Origin: Streptomyces calvus
GTDB taxonomy: Bacteria; Actinomycetota; Actinomycetes; Streptomycetales; Streptomycetaceae
Length of the DNA stretch: 64,000 nucleotides
Direction: 5' to 3'
Assembly: GCF_006782915.1 (NCBI RefSeq)
Contig: NZ_VCNP01000009.1
Location: forward strand, 124,001-188,000
Within the stretch, counting starts at the first letter, position 1. The number at the start of each line of letters is the position of its first letter. The notes under the pieces are model-generated. The model did no database searches. It was not told where the DNA came from and saw nothing but the letters and a program-made list of their open reading frames with translations. Below are positions 35,861 to 43,946 of this stretch, piece after piece. The position numbers and the translations under genes were made by a program.

Positions 35861-36792
35861 AGATCGACCTGACCGACACCACGGCAAGCAAGGTCAACAA
35901 GGCGTTGGTGCAGGGCCGCCGCGCCATCGGCACACCGGCCGTGGGCATGGTCCTGACGATGGTGATCGTCACGGACGAGGAGAACGCCTACGACGCGATC
36001 AAGGCGGCCGAGGAGGCCTCGCACGAGCACCCCTCGCGCACCCTGGTCGTCATCAAGCGGCACGCCCGCACCCCGCGTGAGCGCACCCACTCCCGGCTGG
36101 ACGCCGAGGTGCGGGTCGGCTCGGAGGCGGGCACCGGCGAGACGGTGGTGCTGCGAACCTACGGCGAGGTGTCCGAGCACGCCGACTCGGTGGTGCTGCC
36201 GCTGCTGCTGCCGGACGCCCCGGTGGTGGTGTGGTGGCCGTCGGACGCGCCCGCGAACCCCTCGAAGGACCCGCTCGGCGCGCTGGGACAGCGCAGGATC
36301 ACCGACCTGTACGCGGTCGAGAACCCCATGGACGTCCTCGAGACCCGCAGGCGCACCTACGCGCCCGGCGACACCGACCTCGCCTGGACCCGGCTGACGC
36401 TGTGGCGTTCCATGCTGGCGGCGGCGCTGGACCAGGCACGCGCGACGGTGACCTCGGCGGCGGTGGAGGCCGAGGCCGACAACCCGGCCGCCGAACTGCT
36501 GGCCCGCTGGCTGGAGGCCCGGCTGCGGGTCCCCGTCGACCGGGTGGTGACCGAGGGCCCGGTCGTCACGGCGGTCCGGCTGGGCACCGCGGACGGGGAG
36601 GTCGTCATCGACCGTCCCGAGGGCCCGCTGGCCACGCTGACCCTGCCGGGCCAGCCCGCGCGCCGGCTGGCGCTGAAGGTCCGTGCCACCTCCGAACTCA
36701 TCGCCGAGGAGCTCAGGCGCCTCGACGCGGACGAGATGTACGCCGTCGCGCTGCGCGGCGAGCACACCGAGGAGACCCCCGCCCATGTCTGA
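35857..36792 (+). CDS. opcA: OpcA, glucose-6-phosphate dehydrogenase assembly protein
   Basis: A 311-residue protein found with zwf in actinobacteria and cyanobacteria, where it assembles or allosterically activates glucose-6-phosphate dehydrogenase. Recognisable blocks are [47 protein letters not shown] and [37 protein letters not shown]. It starts in an ATGA overlap with zwf and its stop lies eight bases inside pgi. Confidence 0.96.
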   Translation: MKIDLTDTTASKVNKALVQGRRAIGTPAVGMVLTMVIVTDEENAYDAIKAAEEASHEHPSRTLVVIKRHARTPRERTHSRLDAEVRVGSEAGTGETVVLRTYGEVSEHADSVVLPLLLPDAPVVVWWPSDAPANPSKDPLGALGQRRITDLYAVENPMDVLETRRRTYAPGDTDLAWTRLTLWRSMLAAALDQARATVTSAAVEAEADNPAAELLARWLEARLRVPVDRVVTEGPVVTAVRLGTADGEVVIDRPEGPLATLTLPGQPARRLALKVRATSELIAEELRRLDADEMYAVALRGEHTEETPAHV

Positions 36793-38427
36793 CGTCCCCG
36801 AGCCGACCCGGCGCCCCGAGTGGGCCGCCCTGGAGAACCACCGCAAGGACGCGCTGCCGCAGCCGGACCTGCGCGAGCTGTTCGCCGCCGACCCGTCGCG
36901 CGCCGAGCGCTACGTCGTCCACGTGGGCGACCTGCGCATCGACTACTCCAAGCACCTGGTCACCGACGAGACGCTGGCGCTGCTCGGCGAACTGGCGGCG
37001 GCGACCGATGTGTTCGGGCTGCGGGACGCGATGTTCCGCGGGGAGCGGATCAACACCACCGAGGACCGGGCCGTGCTGCCCACGGCGCTGCGCGCGCCGC
37101 GTGACGCGGTGGTCGAGGTGGACGGGGAGAACGTGGTGCCGGCCGTGCACGCGGTGCTGGACCGGATGGCCGCCTCCGCCGAGCGGGTCCGCTCCGGCGA
37201 GGGGACCGGCCACACCGGCCGGCGCATCCGCAACGTCGTCAACATCGGCATCGGCGGCTCCGACCGGGGCCCCGCGATGGCGTACGAGGTGCTGCGCCCC
37301 TACGCCGCGCGCGACCTGACCTTCCGGGTCGTGTCCAACGTGGACGGCGCCGCCCTGCACGAGGCCACCCGTGCCCTCGACCCGGCCGAGACGCTGTTCA
37401 TCGTCGCCTCGAAGACGTTCACCACCATCGAGACGGTCACCAACGCCACCTCCGCGCGCACGGGGCTGCTGGACGCCCTGGGTGACGAGGCCGCCGTCGC
37501 CCGCCACTTCGTCGCCCTGTCGACCAACGCCGGCAAGGTCGCCGACTTCGGAATCGACACGGCCAACATGTTCGAGTTCTGGGACTGGGTCGGCGGACGC
37601 TACTCCTACGCCTCGGCGATCGGCCTGTCCCTGATGATCGCCATCGGCCCGGACCGCTTCCGCGAGATGCTCGACGGCTTCCGCATCGTCGACGAACACT
37701 TCGTCAACGCCCCCGCCGAGGCCAACGGCCCGCTCCTGCTGGGCCTGCTGGGCATCTGGTACAACAACTTCTTCGACGCGCAGTCGCGCGCGGTGCTGCC
37801 GTACTCGCACTACCTGTCGAAGTTCACCGCCTACCTCCAGCAGCTCGACATGGAGTCCAACGGCAAGTCGGTGGACCGCCAGGGCGCCCCGTCACCTGGC
37901 AGACAGGACCGGTGGTGTGGGGCACGCCGGGCACGAACGGGCAGCACGCCTACTACCAGTTGATCCACCAGGGCACCAAGCTGATCCCCGCCGACCTGAT
38001 CGGCTTCGCCCGGCCGGTCGCCGAGCTGAGCGACGAACTGAAGGCGCAGCACGACCTGCTGATGGCCAACCTGTTCGCGCAGGGCCAGGCCCTCGCGTTC
38101 GGCAAGACCGCCGAGGAGGTGCGGGCGGAGGGCGTGCCCGAGGAGCAGGTGCCGCACCGCACCTTCCACGGCAACCACCCCACCACCACGATCCTGGCCA
38201 CCGAACTGACCCCGTCGGTGCTCGGCCAGCTCGTCGCGCTCTACGAGCACAAGGTGTTCGTGCAGGGCGCGATCTGGAACATCGACTCCTTCGACCAGTG
38301 GGGCGTCGAACTCGGCAAGGTCCTCGCCAAGCGCGTCGAGCCCGCCCTCACCGAGGGCGCCGACGTCCCCGGCCTCGACCCGTCCACGGCCGCGCTGGTG
38401 GCCGCCTACCGCGAACGCAGGAAGTGA
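36785..38427 (+). pseudogene. pgi: glucose-6-phosphate isomerase with an apparent one-base deletion
   Basis: The reading frame from ATG 36785 encodes the isomerase up to [15 protein letters not shown]. It then slips at 37890/37891 and runs into unrelated residues to a stop at 37963. The correct C-terminal part continues one frame back, from [26 protein letters not shown] to the stop at 38427. One extra G after GCGCCCC would restore [14 protein letters not shown], the normal family sequence. The two parts sum to about 547 residues, full family length. Active-site segments [23 protein letters not shown] and the catalytic [15 protein letters not shown] are otherwise intact. It may be a sequencing error in a C/G run or a real inactivation; a second pgi elsewhere is usual in Streptomyces. 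Confidence 0.9.
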
Positions 38428-38433
38428 ACTGAC

Positions 38434-39318
38434 ATGCAGATCGGTCTTGTTGGTCTCGGCAAGATGGGCGGCAACATGCGGGAACGCATCCGCAACGCCG
38501 GCCACACCGTCATCGGGTACGACACCAATCCGGAACTCTCCGACGTCGCCCACCTGTCCGACCTGGTCGACCAGCTCGCCGGGCCGCGCGCGGTGTGGGT
38601 GATGGTCCCGGCCGGCGCCGCCACGCAGCACGTCATCGACCAGCTGGCGAGCCTGCTCAAGCCCTGCGACACCGTGGTCGACGGCGGCAACTCCCGCTGG
38701 ACGGACGACGAGCGCCACGCCAAGGAGCTGGCCGCCCGGGGCATCGGCTTCGTGGACGCGGGCGTCTCCGGCGGCGTCTGGGGCCTGCAGAACGGCTACG
38801 CCCTGATGGTCGGCGGCGACGAGGAGCACGTGGAGCGGCTGAAGCCGATCTTCGACGCGCTCAAGCCGGACGGACCGTACGGCTACGTCCACGCGGGCAA
38901 GGTGGGCGCCGGGCACTTCGCGAAGATGGTCCACAACGGCATCGAGTACGCCATGATGCAGGCCTACGCCGAGGGCTGGGAACTGCTCGAGAAGGTCTCG
39001 TCCGTGGACCACGTGCGGGAGGTGTTCCGCTCCTGGCAGGAGGGCACCGTCATCCGCTCCTGGCTGCTCGACCTCGCGGTGAACGCCCTAGACGAGGACG
39101 AGCACCTGGAGGCTCTGCGCGGCTACGCGGAGGACTCGGGCGAGGGCCGGTGGACCGTGGAGGCGGCGATCGACAACGCCGTGCCGCTGCCGGCGATCAC
39201 CGCGTCCCTGTTCGCGCGGTTCGCCTCCCGTCAGGAGGACTCGCCGCAGATGAAGATGATCGCGGCGCTGCGCAACCAGTTCGGCGGACACGCCGTCGAG
39301 TCGGCGAAGAAGGCGTAA
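38434..39318 (+). CDS. gnd: 6-phosphogluconate dehydrogenase, short (decarboxylating, GndA-like) form
   Basis: A 294-residue enzyme, about 60% of the length of the classical 470-residue NADP form, as in YqeC-type enzymes. The coenzyme motif is IGLVGLGKMGGNMRERI at the N-terminus. The catalytic GKVGAGHFAKMVHNGIEYAMMQ near residue 155-175 has the lysine and HNGIE. SLFARFASRQ is near residue 255. The residue after the second beta strand (GYDTN) is acidic, which suggests NAD preference (inference). It starts 6 bp after the pgi frame. Confidence 0.95.
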   Translation: MQIGLVGLGKMGGNMRERIRNAGHTVIGYDTNPELSDVAHLSDLVDQLAGPRAVWVMVPAGAATQHVIDQLASLLKPCDTVVDGGNSRWTDDERHAKELAARGIGFVDAGVSGGVWGLQNGYALMVGGDEEHVERLKPIFDALKPDGPYGYVHAGKVGAGHFAKMVHNGIEYAMMQAYAEGWELLEKVSSVDHVREVFRSWQEGTVIRSWLLDLAVNALDEDEHLEALRGYAEDSGEGRWTVEAAIDNAVPLPAITASLFARFASRQEDSPQMKMIAALRNQFGGHAVESAKKA

Positions 39319-39323
39319 CGGAC

Positions 39324-39908
39324 GTGGGGGATCTGCTGCTGGCGCGGCACGGCGAGACGGAGTGGAGCAGAGCGGGCCGGCACACCGGCCGGACCGATCT
39401 GCCGCTCACGGCGGGCGGGGAGGCGCAGGCCAAGTCCCTCGCACCGCTGCTGGCCGGGCGGACCTTCGGGCTGGTGCTGACCAGCCCGCTGGTCCGCGCC
39501 CGGCGCACCGCCGAACTGGCGGGCCTGACCGGGGCCGAACGGGAACCGGACCTGGCGGAGTGGGACTACGGCGCCTACGAGGGCATCACCACCGCCGAGA
39601 TCCACCGGACCCGGCCCGACTGGGACCTGTGGACCGACGGGGTGCCGCCCGGCACGGAGTTCGCGGGTGAGTCGCCGGAGCAGGTCGGGGAGCGTGCGGA
39701 CCGGGTGCTGGCGCGGGTGGCCGGAGCGCTGGAGGAGGGGGACGTGATGCTGGTGGCCCACGGCCATCTGCTGCGGGTGCTGACGGCCCGCCGACTGGGC
39801 CTGCCCCCGGCGGCCGGCCGGCTGTTCCGCCTGGAGACGGGCACCCTGAGCCGTCTGTCGCTGGAGCACGGCAGGCCCGTCGTCGCGGAGTGGAACACCC
39901 GGCCGTGA
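39324..39908 (+). CDS. histidine-phosphatase-family protein (phosphoglycerate mutase-like)
   Basis: A 194-residue protein with the phosphohistidine motif LLLARHGETEW at residues 4-14. The second catalytic histidine is in VMLVAHGHLLRVL near residue 140, and the conserved acid is in LAEWDYGAYEG. The family removes phosphate from sugar phosphates or other small esters. It starts GTG 39324, five bases after gnd, so it belongs to the end of the pentose-phosphate operon. A sugar-phosphate phosphatase role is likely but unproven. Confidence 0.92.
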   Translation: MGDLLLARHGETEWSRAGRHTGRTDLPLTAGGEAQAKSLAPLLAGRTFGLVLTSPLVRARRTAELAGLTGAEREPDLAEWDYGAYEGITTAEIHRTRPDWDLWTDGVPPGTEFAGESPEQVGERADRVLARVAGALEEGDVMLVAHGHLLRVLTARRLGLPPAAGRLFRLETGTLSRLSLEHGRPVVAEWNTRP

Positions 39909-39981
39909 ACGGATGGGCGTGAGCCGCCCGGTCGTGAACGGGCGGACCTGAACAGCTCGGTCGTGACCAGGCGGACGTGAG

Positions 39982-40029
39982 CCGCCCGGCCGTCGGGTCG
40001 CCCGGCCGTCGGACCGCCCGGCCGTCGGG
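39982..40029. repeat. 16-bp tandem repeat, three copies
   Basis: Three copies of CCGCCCGGCCGTCGGG (middle copy TCGCCCGGCCGTCGGA) occupy the gap between the phosphatase gene and the convergent dehydratase gene. Looser relatives (GTGAGCCGCCCGGTCGTGAACGGGCGGACCTGAAC) precede them from 39919. GC-rich self-complementarity may also help terminate transcription. Confidence 0.85.
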
Positions 40030-40040
40030 CCGGTTGTTCT

Positions 40041-41954
40041 TCAGACGCCCGCGTGCGTCTGTGCCGCGTGCTGGGCGGCCAGGCGCACCGGGGCGTTGCG
40101 GGCACCGTAACCGCGGTGTCCGGGGTCGCGCTGGAGGAGTTCGAAGAAGACCCGCCCGACGGTGCGGGTGTAGCAGTGGCGCAGGGCGCCGTGCTCGTCA
40201 CGGTCGTAGAGGATGCCCAGCTCCCGGTAGGCCTCCAGCTCGCCGTCGGCGAACTCGAAGCGGGCGGCGAGGTCGTCGTAGTAGTTCGCCGGGATCGGCA
40301 GCAGCCGGCCGCCCGCGTCGCGGAAACGTCGGGCCGCGGCGACCACGTCGTCGGTGGCGAGAGCGATGTGCTGGGCGTGCACGGTGTCGTCCGTGGGCGC
40401 GGCGCCGACGGTCAGGGCGATGCGGACGGTGCCGTCGGCGTTGCTGACCGCGCGGCTGCGCCGCAGGCCGTAGGGGTCGGCGACGTCGACGCTGTCCTCG
40501 GCCCGCAGTCCGAGCACGGCGCGGTGGAAGAGCACCGCCTCGTCGAAGTGGTGCCACGGCTGGGTGAGCGCGAGGTGGTCGATGTGCCGTACGTCGGTGG
40601 ACGCGAAGGCGTGCCCGGTGTCCTCGAAGTCGGCGCGCCAGCCTCCGGGCCGGGTACCGCAGAAGAACAGTTCCGTGCCGTCGGGTGCGGCCACCGCGTC
40701 GAGCGGGGCGTCCCCGGGGGCGCGGCGGCGCGGCAGGACGGGCGCCAGCAGGGCCTCCGCGCGGCGGGCGGCTCCGGCGGGGTCGGGTGACTCGAGTCCG
40801 ACGGCGGCCAGCCGGGTCCCGTCACGGCGTACCGCCGCCCCGGTGTTGACCAGGATGCGGGCCTCGCCCTGCTGCCACAGGTCGACGGGCTTGCCGCGGT
40901 GCCGGGCGGTGCGGGCGAAGCCCAGGGCGCGGAGCAGTCCCGCGAGGGGTTCGGCGTCCGGGGTGACGACTTCGGCGAAGGCGAAACCCGTGGGCACCAC
41001 GGCGGCCGGCGGTCCGGCGACTCCGGCCGCCTCCTGGAGCCTGACCTCTTCCCGGGGGGTGAACTCCGCCCCGGGCGTGGCCTCTTCATGGGGCAGTCGC
41101 TCGTCCCGGAGCATGCCCTCGTCCCGGAGCATGCCCTCGTCCCGGAGGGTCACCTCCTCCTGGAGCGTGAGCAGGGAGCGGCGGGCGTCCACGGCGGTGG
41201 GGCCCGCCTCGGCCTGCCGGAAGACGTCGTTGAACACCTCCAGCGAGAGCGGCCCGGCGTAGCCGGTGCGCAGCACGTGCCGGACCAGGCCGGCGACGTC
41301 GAAACCGCCCTGGCCGGGGAAGCAGCGGTGGTGGCGGCTCCACTGCAGCACGTCCATCGCGGGCAGCGGGGCGTCGGCGAGCTGCAGGAAGAAGATCTTC
41401 TCGCCGGGGATGTCCTCGATGCCCCGGGGGTCGCTGCCGCGGGAGAGGATGTGGAAGCTGTCCAGGCAGGTCCCGAGCGCGGGACGACCGGCTGCCTCGA
41501 CGATCCGCCAGGCGTGGTCGTAGGTGCTGACGTGCCGCCCCCAGGCCAGCGCCTCGTACGCCACCCGGCAGCCGAAGTCGGCGGCCAGGTCGGCGAGTTC
41601 GCCGAGCTGCGCGGCGGCGAGGGCGTCGTCGTCGACGGCCGCGGGGTCGACGCTGGAGCAGACCAGGACCGTGTCGCCGCCCAGCCGGCGCGTCACCTCG
41701 AACGTGTGCCGGGCCCGGCGCAGGTTGCGGGCGAACACCTCCGCGGGCACGGCCTCGATGTCCCGCAGCGGCTGGTAGAGGTCGACGGTGAGCCCGAGGT
41801 CGGCGCAGCGGGCGCGGATCTCCTCGGGGGTGAGGGGTGCGGTGAGCAGGTCGTTCTCGAAGATCTCCACGCCGTCGAAGCCGGCCCGCGCAGCGGCCGT
41901 GAGCTTCTCGGTGAGGGACCCGCTGAGGGAGACGGTGGCGATGGACGTGCGCAC
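40041..41954 (-). CDS. 3-dehydroshikimate dehydratase fused to a hydroxyphenylpyruvate-dioxygenase-like domain (QsuB type)
   Basis: A 637-residue two-domain protein. Residues 1-270 are a sugar-phosphate isomerase/epimerase-like TIM barrel (FDGVEIFENDLL, YEALAWGRHVSTYDHAW, CLDSFHILSRGSDP, EKIFFLQLADAP, SLEVFNDVFRQ) with metal-binding E, D, H and E residues. After a charged linker with a short repeat, residues 330-637 are a VOC/HPPD-like domain (HIDHLALTQP, GRVFFELLQRD) with the usual two His and one Glu. From memory, fusions of this kind dehydrate 3-dehydroshikimate to protocatechuate in quinate/shikimate catabolism. GTG 41954 follows GAGG seven bases upstream. The next genes fit that pathway. 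Confidence 0.9.
   Translation of the reverse strand: MRTSIATVSLSGSLTEKLTAAARAGFDGVEIFENDLLTAPLTPEEIRARCADLGLTVDLYQPLRDIEAVPAEVFARNLRRARHTFEVTRRLGGDTVLVCSSVDPAAVDDDALAAAQLGELADLAADFGCRVAYEALAWGRHVSTYDHAWRIVEAAGRPALGTCLDSFHILSRGSDPRGIEDIPGEKIFFLQLADAPLPAMDVLQWSRHHRCFPGQGGFDVAGLVRHVLRTGYAGPLSLEVFNDVFRQAEAGPTAVDARRSLLTLQEEVTLRDEGMLRDEGMLRDERLPHEEATPGAEFTPREEVRLQEAAGVAGPPAAVVPTGFAFAEVVTPDAEPLAGLLRALGFARTARHRGKPVDLWQQGEARILVNTGAAVRRDGTRLAAVGLESPDPAGAARRAEALLAPVLPRRRAPGDAPLDAVAAPDGTELFFCGTRPGGWRADFEDTGHAFASTDVRHIDHLALTQPWHHFDEAVLFHRAVLGLRAEDSVDVADPYGLRRSRAVSNADGTVRIALTVGAAPTDDTVHAQHIALATDDVVAAARRFRDAGGRLLPIPANYYDDLAARFEFADGELEAYRELGILYDRDEHGALRHCYTRTVGRVFFELLQRDPGHRGYGARNAPVRLAAQHAAQTHAGV
41104..41157. 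repeat. 18-bp in-gene tandem repeat in the interdomain linker
   Basis: Two identical copies of TCCCGGAGCATGCCCTCG (41104-41121 and 41122-41139) and a diverged third (41140-41157) encode LRDEGM repeats in the linker of the two-domain dehydratase. The period keeps the frame. Confidence 0.9.
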
Positions 41955-42084
41955 GTCGGTACCTCTTGCTTCCGTGAACTGCCGGGAACGGTCGGGGACT
42001 TCTGCGGGCCTGCCGGCCTGCGGGCCGGGCCACCGGTGGCGGGTTGCGGCGGACGCGCGGCCGGGGTGCGTCACCGGCGCCGGG

Positions 42085-42972
42085 TCACCGGGGGGCCGCG
42101 ACGGCGCCGCCGGTCAGCTCCGTGAGGTCGGCGAGCATCCGGGCTGCGTCGGGTTCCCGTCCGGTGAACAGGCGGAACGCGTCCGCGGCCTGGAAGGCGG
42201 CCATGCCGCCGCCGTCGAGGGTGGCGCAGCCGGCCGCGCGGGCGGTGCGCAGCAGCTCGGTCTCCAGCGGGCGGTAGACGACCTCGGCGACCCACAGGTC
42301 CGGGTGCAGCAGCCCGGCCGGCAGGGGCAGGCCGGGGTGGGCGGCCATGCCGGTGGGGGTGGCGTGCACGAGGCCGCCGGTGCCGTGGGCGGCGGCGAGC
42401 AGCGCCGGCAGCCGCTCGGGGAGTGCGGAGGCGGCGCGGCCGGTGCCGAAGGCGCGGTTCAGCGCGGCGGCGAGTGCGGCGGCGCGTTCGGGCAGCGCGT
42501 CCACGACGGTGACCCGGCCGGCGCCCAGGGTGAGCAGGGCGTGCGCGACGGCGGCGCCGGCGCCGCCCGCGCCGAGCTGCACCACGCGTTCCAGCGGTGC
42601 GTCGGGAAGTCCGCGGGCGAAGGAGGCGGCGAAGCCGGTGACGTCGGTGTTGTGGCCGATCGCGCGGCCGTCCTCGAACACGACGGTGTTGACCGCGCCG
42701 AGCGCTTCCGCCCGCGGGTCCAGGGCGTCCAGGTGCTCGACGACGAGCCGCTTGCACGGGTGGGTGATGTTGAGCCCGTCGAATCCGAGAAGCCGTGCGG
42801 CACGCAGCAGTTCGCCGACCGCCTCGGGCGGCACGCCGATCGTGTCGAGGTCGAGGAGCCGGTACAGGCAGCGCAGTCCCTGGCGGCCGGCCTCCCGCTC
42901 GTGCAGCGCGGGGCTGAGCGACGGGCCGATGCCGGAGCCGATCAGTCCGACGAGATACGAGTCCTTGAGCAC
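42085..42972 (-). CDS. shikimate/quinate dehydrogenase (catabolic AroE paralogue)
   Basis: A 295-residue shikimate dehydrogenase. The substrate domain has GSGIGPSLSPALHEREA and the catalytic Lys-containing FDGLNITHPCKRLVVEHLD (NITHP-x-K). HNTDVTGF supplies the catalytic Asp. The nucleotide domain motif is LGAGGAGAAVAHALLTLG. The next residues (TVVDALPER) carry an acidic D where NADP enzymes have N-R-S/T, suggesting NAD and a catabolic role (inference). It lies 130 bp upstream of the dehydratase gene on the same strand and downstream of the TetR operator. Confidence 0.92.
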   Translation of the reverse strand: MLKDSYLVGLIGSGIGPSLSPALHEREAGRQGLRCLYRLLDLDTIGVPPEAVGELLRAARLLGFDGLNITHPCKRLVVEHLDALDPRAEALGAVNTVVFEDGRAIGHNTDVTGFAASFARGLPDAPLERVVQLGAGGAGAAVAHALLTLGAGRVTVVDALPERAAALAAALNRAFGTGRAASALPERLPALLAAAHGTGGLVHATPTGMAAHPGLPLPAGLLHPDLWVAEVVYRPLETELLRTARAAGCATLDGGGMAAFQAADAFRLFTGREPDAARMLADLTELTGGAVAAPR

Positions 42973-42993
42973 CGTGGACCTCCAGGCGGCTCA

Positions 42994-43017
42994 CTAATGT
43001 ACGAACCAGTACGTTAG
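42994..43017. promoter_or_regulatory. TetR-type operator between shikimate dehydrogenase and tetR genes
   Basis: CTAATGTAC-GAACCA-GTACGTTAG is a 24-bp inverted repeat with one mismatch between the 9-base arms. It is 22 bp upstream of the dehydrogenase start and about 100 bp upstream of the divergent tetR gene. A second element beginning CTAA and ending TTAG with the same 24-bp span precedes the permease gene at 43856. Confidence 0.75.
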
Positions 43018-43117
43018 CTATATCAGCAGTATCCGTCCCGCGGGAAGACCCGGCGGGCCCGGCTCCGGGCTGCTTCTACAATCACCGGCACCGCACCCAC
43101 CGGCCCGAAGGAACCCG

Positions 43118-43783
43118 ATGACCAGCGTCGAAGAACCGGCACGGCCCGGCGAGCGCATCCGTGACGCCGCCCGCACCAGGGCCGAGATCCTCGACGTGGC
43201 GACCCAGGAGTTCGCGCGGGCCGGCTACGACGGCGCCCGTGTCGACGAGATCGCCGCCCGCACCCGCACCACCAAGCGGATGATCTACTACTACTTCGGC
43301 GGCAAGGAGCAGCTGTTCACGGCCGTGCTGGAGCGGGCGTACGGCGTGATCCGCGAGGCCGAACAGCAGCTGGACGTCGACCACCTGGACCCGGTCGCGG
43401 CCGTCCGGCGACTGGCGGAGCTGACCTTCGACCACCACGAGCGGCACCCCGACTTCATCCGCCTGGTCGGCATCGAGAACATCCACGGCGCCCAGCACAT
43501 CGCGGCCAGCGAGGAGCTGGGCCGGATGGGCTCCCCCGCCCTGGACGTGATCCGCCGGATCCTGACGGCCGGACAGGAGTCGGGGCTGTTCACCGCGGAC
43601 GTCGACGCGGTCGACCTGCACGCGATGATCAGCTCGTTCTGCTTCTTCCGGGTGTCCAACCGGCACACCTTCGGCGCGCTGTTCGGCCGCGACCTGGTGG
43701 ACCCGGACCGGCGCGAGCACTACCGGGCGATGCTGGGCGACATGGTGATCGCCTACCTGACGGCGGAGCGCTCGGCGGACTGA
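43118..43783 (+). CDS. TetR-family regulator of the quinate/shikimate island
   Basis: A 221-residue regulator. The helix-turn-helix covers residues 15-60 (RAEILDVATQEFARAGYDGARVDEIAARTRTTKRMIYYYFGGKEQLF). The ligand-binding part includes VGIENIHGAQHIAASEELGRMGSPALDVIRRIL, which resembles the TetR_C subgroup found with aromatic-acid genes. It lies between the divergent catabolic genes and the permease gene. A pair of related 24-bp sites flanks it, so it probably represses both units until a pathway compound binds. Confidence 0.92.
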   Translation: MTSVEEPARPGERIRDAARTRAEILDVATQEFARAGYDGARVDEIAARTRTTKRMIYYYFGGKEQLFTAVLERAYGVIREAEQQLDVDHLDPVAAVRRLAELTFDHHERHPDFIRLVGIENIHGAQHIAASEELGRMGSPALDVIRRILTAGQESGLFTADVDAVDLHAMISSFCFFRVSNRHTFGALFGRDLVDPDRREHYRAMLGDMVIAYLTAERSAD

Positions 43784-43855
43784 GCGCGTCACCGGACGCG
43801 ACGCGACCCCTTGACAGTGAGGACGGCCGGGCGCAGCATCCCTACCCAGCCGCGA

Positions 43856-43879
43856 CTAACTATCCAGTGGGTTAATTAG
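43856..43879. promoter_or_regulatory. second TetR-type site upstream of the shikimate permease gene
   Basis: CTAACTATCCAGTGGGTTAATTAG has the same 24-bp span and the same CTAA/TTAG ends as the site at 42994. The centre shares CCAGT. A TTGACA at 43811-43816 could be the -35 element of the permease promoter, placing the site at or just after the start point. Confidence 0.65.
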
Positions 43880-43946
43880 CGTATCGGCCTCTCCCCTCCG
43901 CTCGTCCTCCGCGTACCGTCGTGGAGTCCCCCCGAAGGAGCACGCC

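Noticed and set aside
37890..37912. Programmed -1 or +1 ribosomal frameshift in pgi.
   Set aside because: No slippery heptamer with downstream pseudoknot was recognised, and one missing G explains the sequence exactly.
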